In this document: piece by piece, positions 33,741 to 34,686 of the stretch | Position numbering within the stretch: position 1 is the first letter of the stretch | Layout of the letters: the number at the start of each line of letters is the position of its first letter | Source of the DNA: an uncultured Sphingorhabdus sp. | GTDB taxonomy: Bacteria > Pseudomonadota > Alphaproteobacteria > Sphingomonadales > Sphingomonadaceae | Length of the DNA: 34,686 bases | Assembly (NCBI GenBank): GCA_937873665.1 | Contig: CALMYW010000535.1 | Location: 1 to 34,686 of the forward strand | Direction of reading: 5' to 3' | Program-made: the position numbers and the translations under genes | Notes under the pieces: generated by a model | The model's input: the letters and a program-made list of their open reading frames with translations, nothing else | What the model was told of the DNA's origin: nothing | Databases searched by the model: none

Positions 33741-34564
33741 CCCGGACGCGCGCTGCCAACGAGCCCTGGCGCCTGCCGCCGCCGCTGTTTGACGCGCGCT
33801 GCAAAGCCTGCTGGTTCACGCTGGCCCTGGTGGCGCTGGTCATCGCCAGCTTCTGGTCGCTGGATCTGCAGTGGGCGCAGTTTCTGTCGCTGCAGGCGGT
33901 GCACAGCATGGCGCGGTTCGTCGGCGAGTTTTTTCCGCCCGACACCTCGCCGGCGTTCCTGCGCAAGGTGGCCCTGGTGGCCGGGGTGACTTTGCCCTTG
34001 CCCCCGCGGGGTACCGGCCTGGTGGCGCTGGGGGGGCGGGGGCTGGCCGTGCCCGCCAGCCGCCTGTATGCCGGCCACACCGCCCCTGCCCGGATGCCGA
34101 CCCGGCTGATACTGAACGCCCTGCGCAGCATTCCGGAGCTGGTGTGGGCGGCGTTGCTGCTGATCTCGGCCGGCCTGGGTCCGTTTGCCGGCACCTTGGC
34201 ACTGGCGCTGCACACCACCGGCGTGCTGGGCCGGCTGTTTGCCGAAGCGATAGAGAACGCCCCCCCCGGCCCGGCGGCCGCCCTGCGTGCCCACGGGGTG
34301 GGCAATGGCCGGGTGTTTCTGTACGCGACCTTGCCGCAGGTACTGCCGCAGCTCATGAGCTACACCCTCTACCGCTGGGAAAACAACATTCGCGCCGCTG
34401 CGGTACTGGGTGTGGTGGGTGCGGGGGGACTGGGCCAGCTGCTGGCCTTCCACATGGGGCTGTTTCACATGAGCAAGACCGCAACCATCCTCGGGGCCAT
34501 GTTGCTGATGGTGGCCGTGGTCGATGCCGCCAGTCACGGCACGCGTCGCTGGCTCACCCGCTGA
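33737..34564 (+). CDS. ABC transporter permease (PhnE-like), second
   Basis: This 275-residue membrane protein is paralogous to the preceding permease (NALRSIPELVWAALLLISAG, FLYATLPQVLPQLMSYTLYR, WENNIRAAAVLGVVGAGGLG). Two permease genes suggest a heterodimeric channel. One stretch is unusual: residues about 85-93 read TLPLPPRGT where permeases of this type usually have TLALA..GT. One extra base after TTG and one fewer G in the following CGCGGGG would give TLALAPAGT, so a compensating pair of indels or sequencing errors is possible at 33995-34011. Confidence 0.82.
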   Translation: MTRTRAANEPWRLPPPLFDARCKACWFTLALVALVIASFWSLDLQWAQFLSLQAVHSMARFVGEFFPPDTSPAFLRKVALVAGVTLPLPPRGTGLVALGGRGLAVPASRLYAGHTAPARMPTRLILNALRSIPELVWAALLLISAGLGPFAGTLALALHTTGVLGRLFAEAIENAPPGPAAALRAHGVGNGRVFLYATLPQVLPQLMSYTLYRWENNIRAAAVLGVVGAGGLGQLLAFHMGLFHMSKTATILGAMLLMVAVVDAASHGTRRWLTR

Positions 34565-34591
34565 TTCCATCCGCCAATCTGCAGGATCATC

Positions 34592-34686
34592 ATGTCCCTT
34601 CCACTGCTGACTGTTTCCCAGGCCTGGGTCGTGCTCTCGGTGGCCATCCTGCTGGAGGTGGCCGGGACCACCTCGATGCGGCTGGC
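34592..34686 (+). CDS. Small multidrug resistance (SMR)-family transporter, partial at the window end
   Basis: The first 31 codons read MSLPLLTVSQAWVVLSVAIL then LEVAGTTSMRLA, cut by the window end. The first membrane helix with a conserved glutamate (LLEVAGTT) is typical of SMR proteins (EmrE/SugE-like, four helices, about 105-110 residues). AGGA lies 5 bases before the ATG. It is 27 bases after the permease stop on the same strand and may belong to the importer operon. Substrate unknown. Confidence 0.65.
   Translation, partial: MSLPLLTVSQAWVVLSVAILLEVAGTTSMRL

Noticed and set aside
31166..34564. Phosphonate utilisation operon (phn)
   Set aside because: Only the transporter part is present; no C-P lyase, phosphonatase or phosphite dehydrogenase gene follows, and the neighbours are selenium genes. 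Phosphonate transport is not fully excluded.

Overview
The window looks like a chromosomal segment of a betaproteobacterium, most likely Burkholderiales and perhaps Comamonadaceae. The reasons are the high GC content of the right-hand third, a selenoneine (sen) locus of the kind described in Variovorax, and a small dispersed repeat near 29.8 kb that recalls Comamonadaceae intergenic repeats. The taxon is an inference from gene content. No rRNA, tRNA or CRISPR array was seen.

Layout. (1) 1-523: end of an IS3-family element that truncates a methyltransferase gene (524-631). (2) 634-20395: a long minus-strand O-antigen/surface-polysaccharide operon, read from right to left. It starts with an exact 12-base ops element (20384-20395) and a MarR-type EPS-associated regulator. 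Then come wbpA, a wbpP-like epimerase, wbpB, wbpD, two antitoxin-like genes, a PIN-domain/WbpE fusion, an LhgO-like oxidase, an SDR plus DegT aminotransferase pair, a two-gene cassette of unknown function, asnB, an acyltransferase, the wbpG-hisH-hisF amidotransferase trio, a glycosyltransferase and the Wzx flippase. Many junctions are 4-base ATGA overlaps, so the genes are probably translationally coupled. (3) 20572-25338: IS wreckage. It holds a parB/repB-like gene split by an IS3 element with a visible 4-base target duplication, a second complete IS3-family element, a small IS3 fragment and a frameshifted IS630 transposase. (4) 25322-26245: galU. (5) 26393-34564: a selenium island with senC (selD), senB, divergent senA, convergent egtD, and a PhnD/PhnC/PhnE/PhnE-type ABC importer. 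A small SMR transporter gene is cut by the window end.

How the genes work together. WbpA oxidises UDP-GlcNAc to the uronic acid. WbpB, WbpE and WbpD add a 3-acetamido group, and WbpG with the HisH/HisF pair can convert an acetamido to an acetamidino group. WbpP and AsnB suggest a galacto-configured and/or amidated uronic acid. WbpB enzymes reduce 2-oxoglutarate to 2-hydroxyglutarate, so the LhgO-like oxidase may recycle that by-product. No wzy polymerase, initiating transferase or WbpI epimerase is in the window; the cluster may continue to the left, where it is broken by an IS.

The selenium island encodes all known steps to selenoneine: EgtD makes hercynine, SenC makes selenophosphate, SenB makes a selenosugar and SenA joins it to hercynine. 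An ABC importer of the phosphonate/oxyanion class sits beside it and is a good candidate for selenium-oxyanion uptake. This island and the PIN-WbpE fusion are the most interesting parts of the window.
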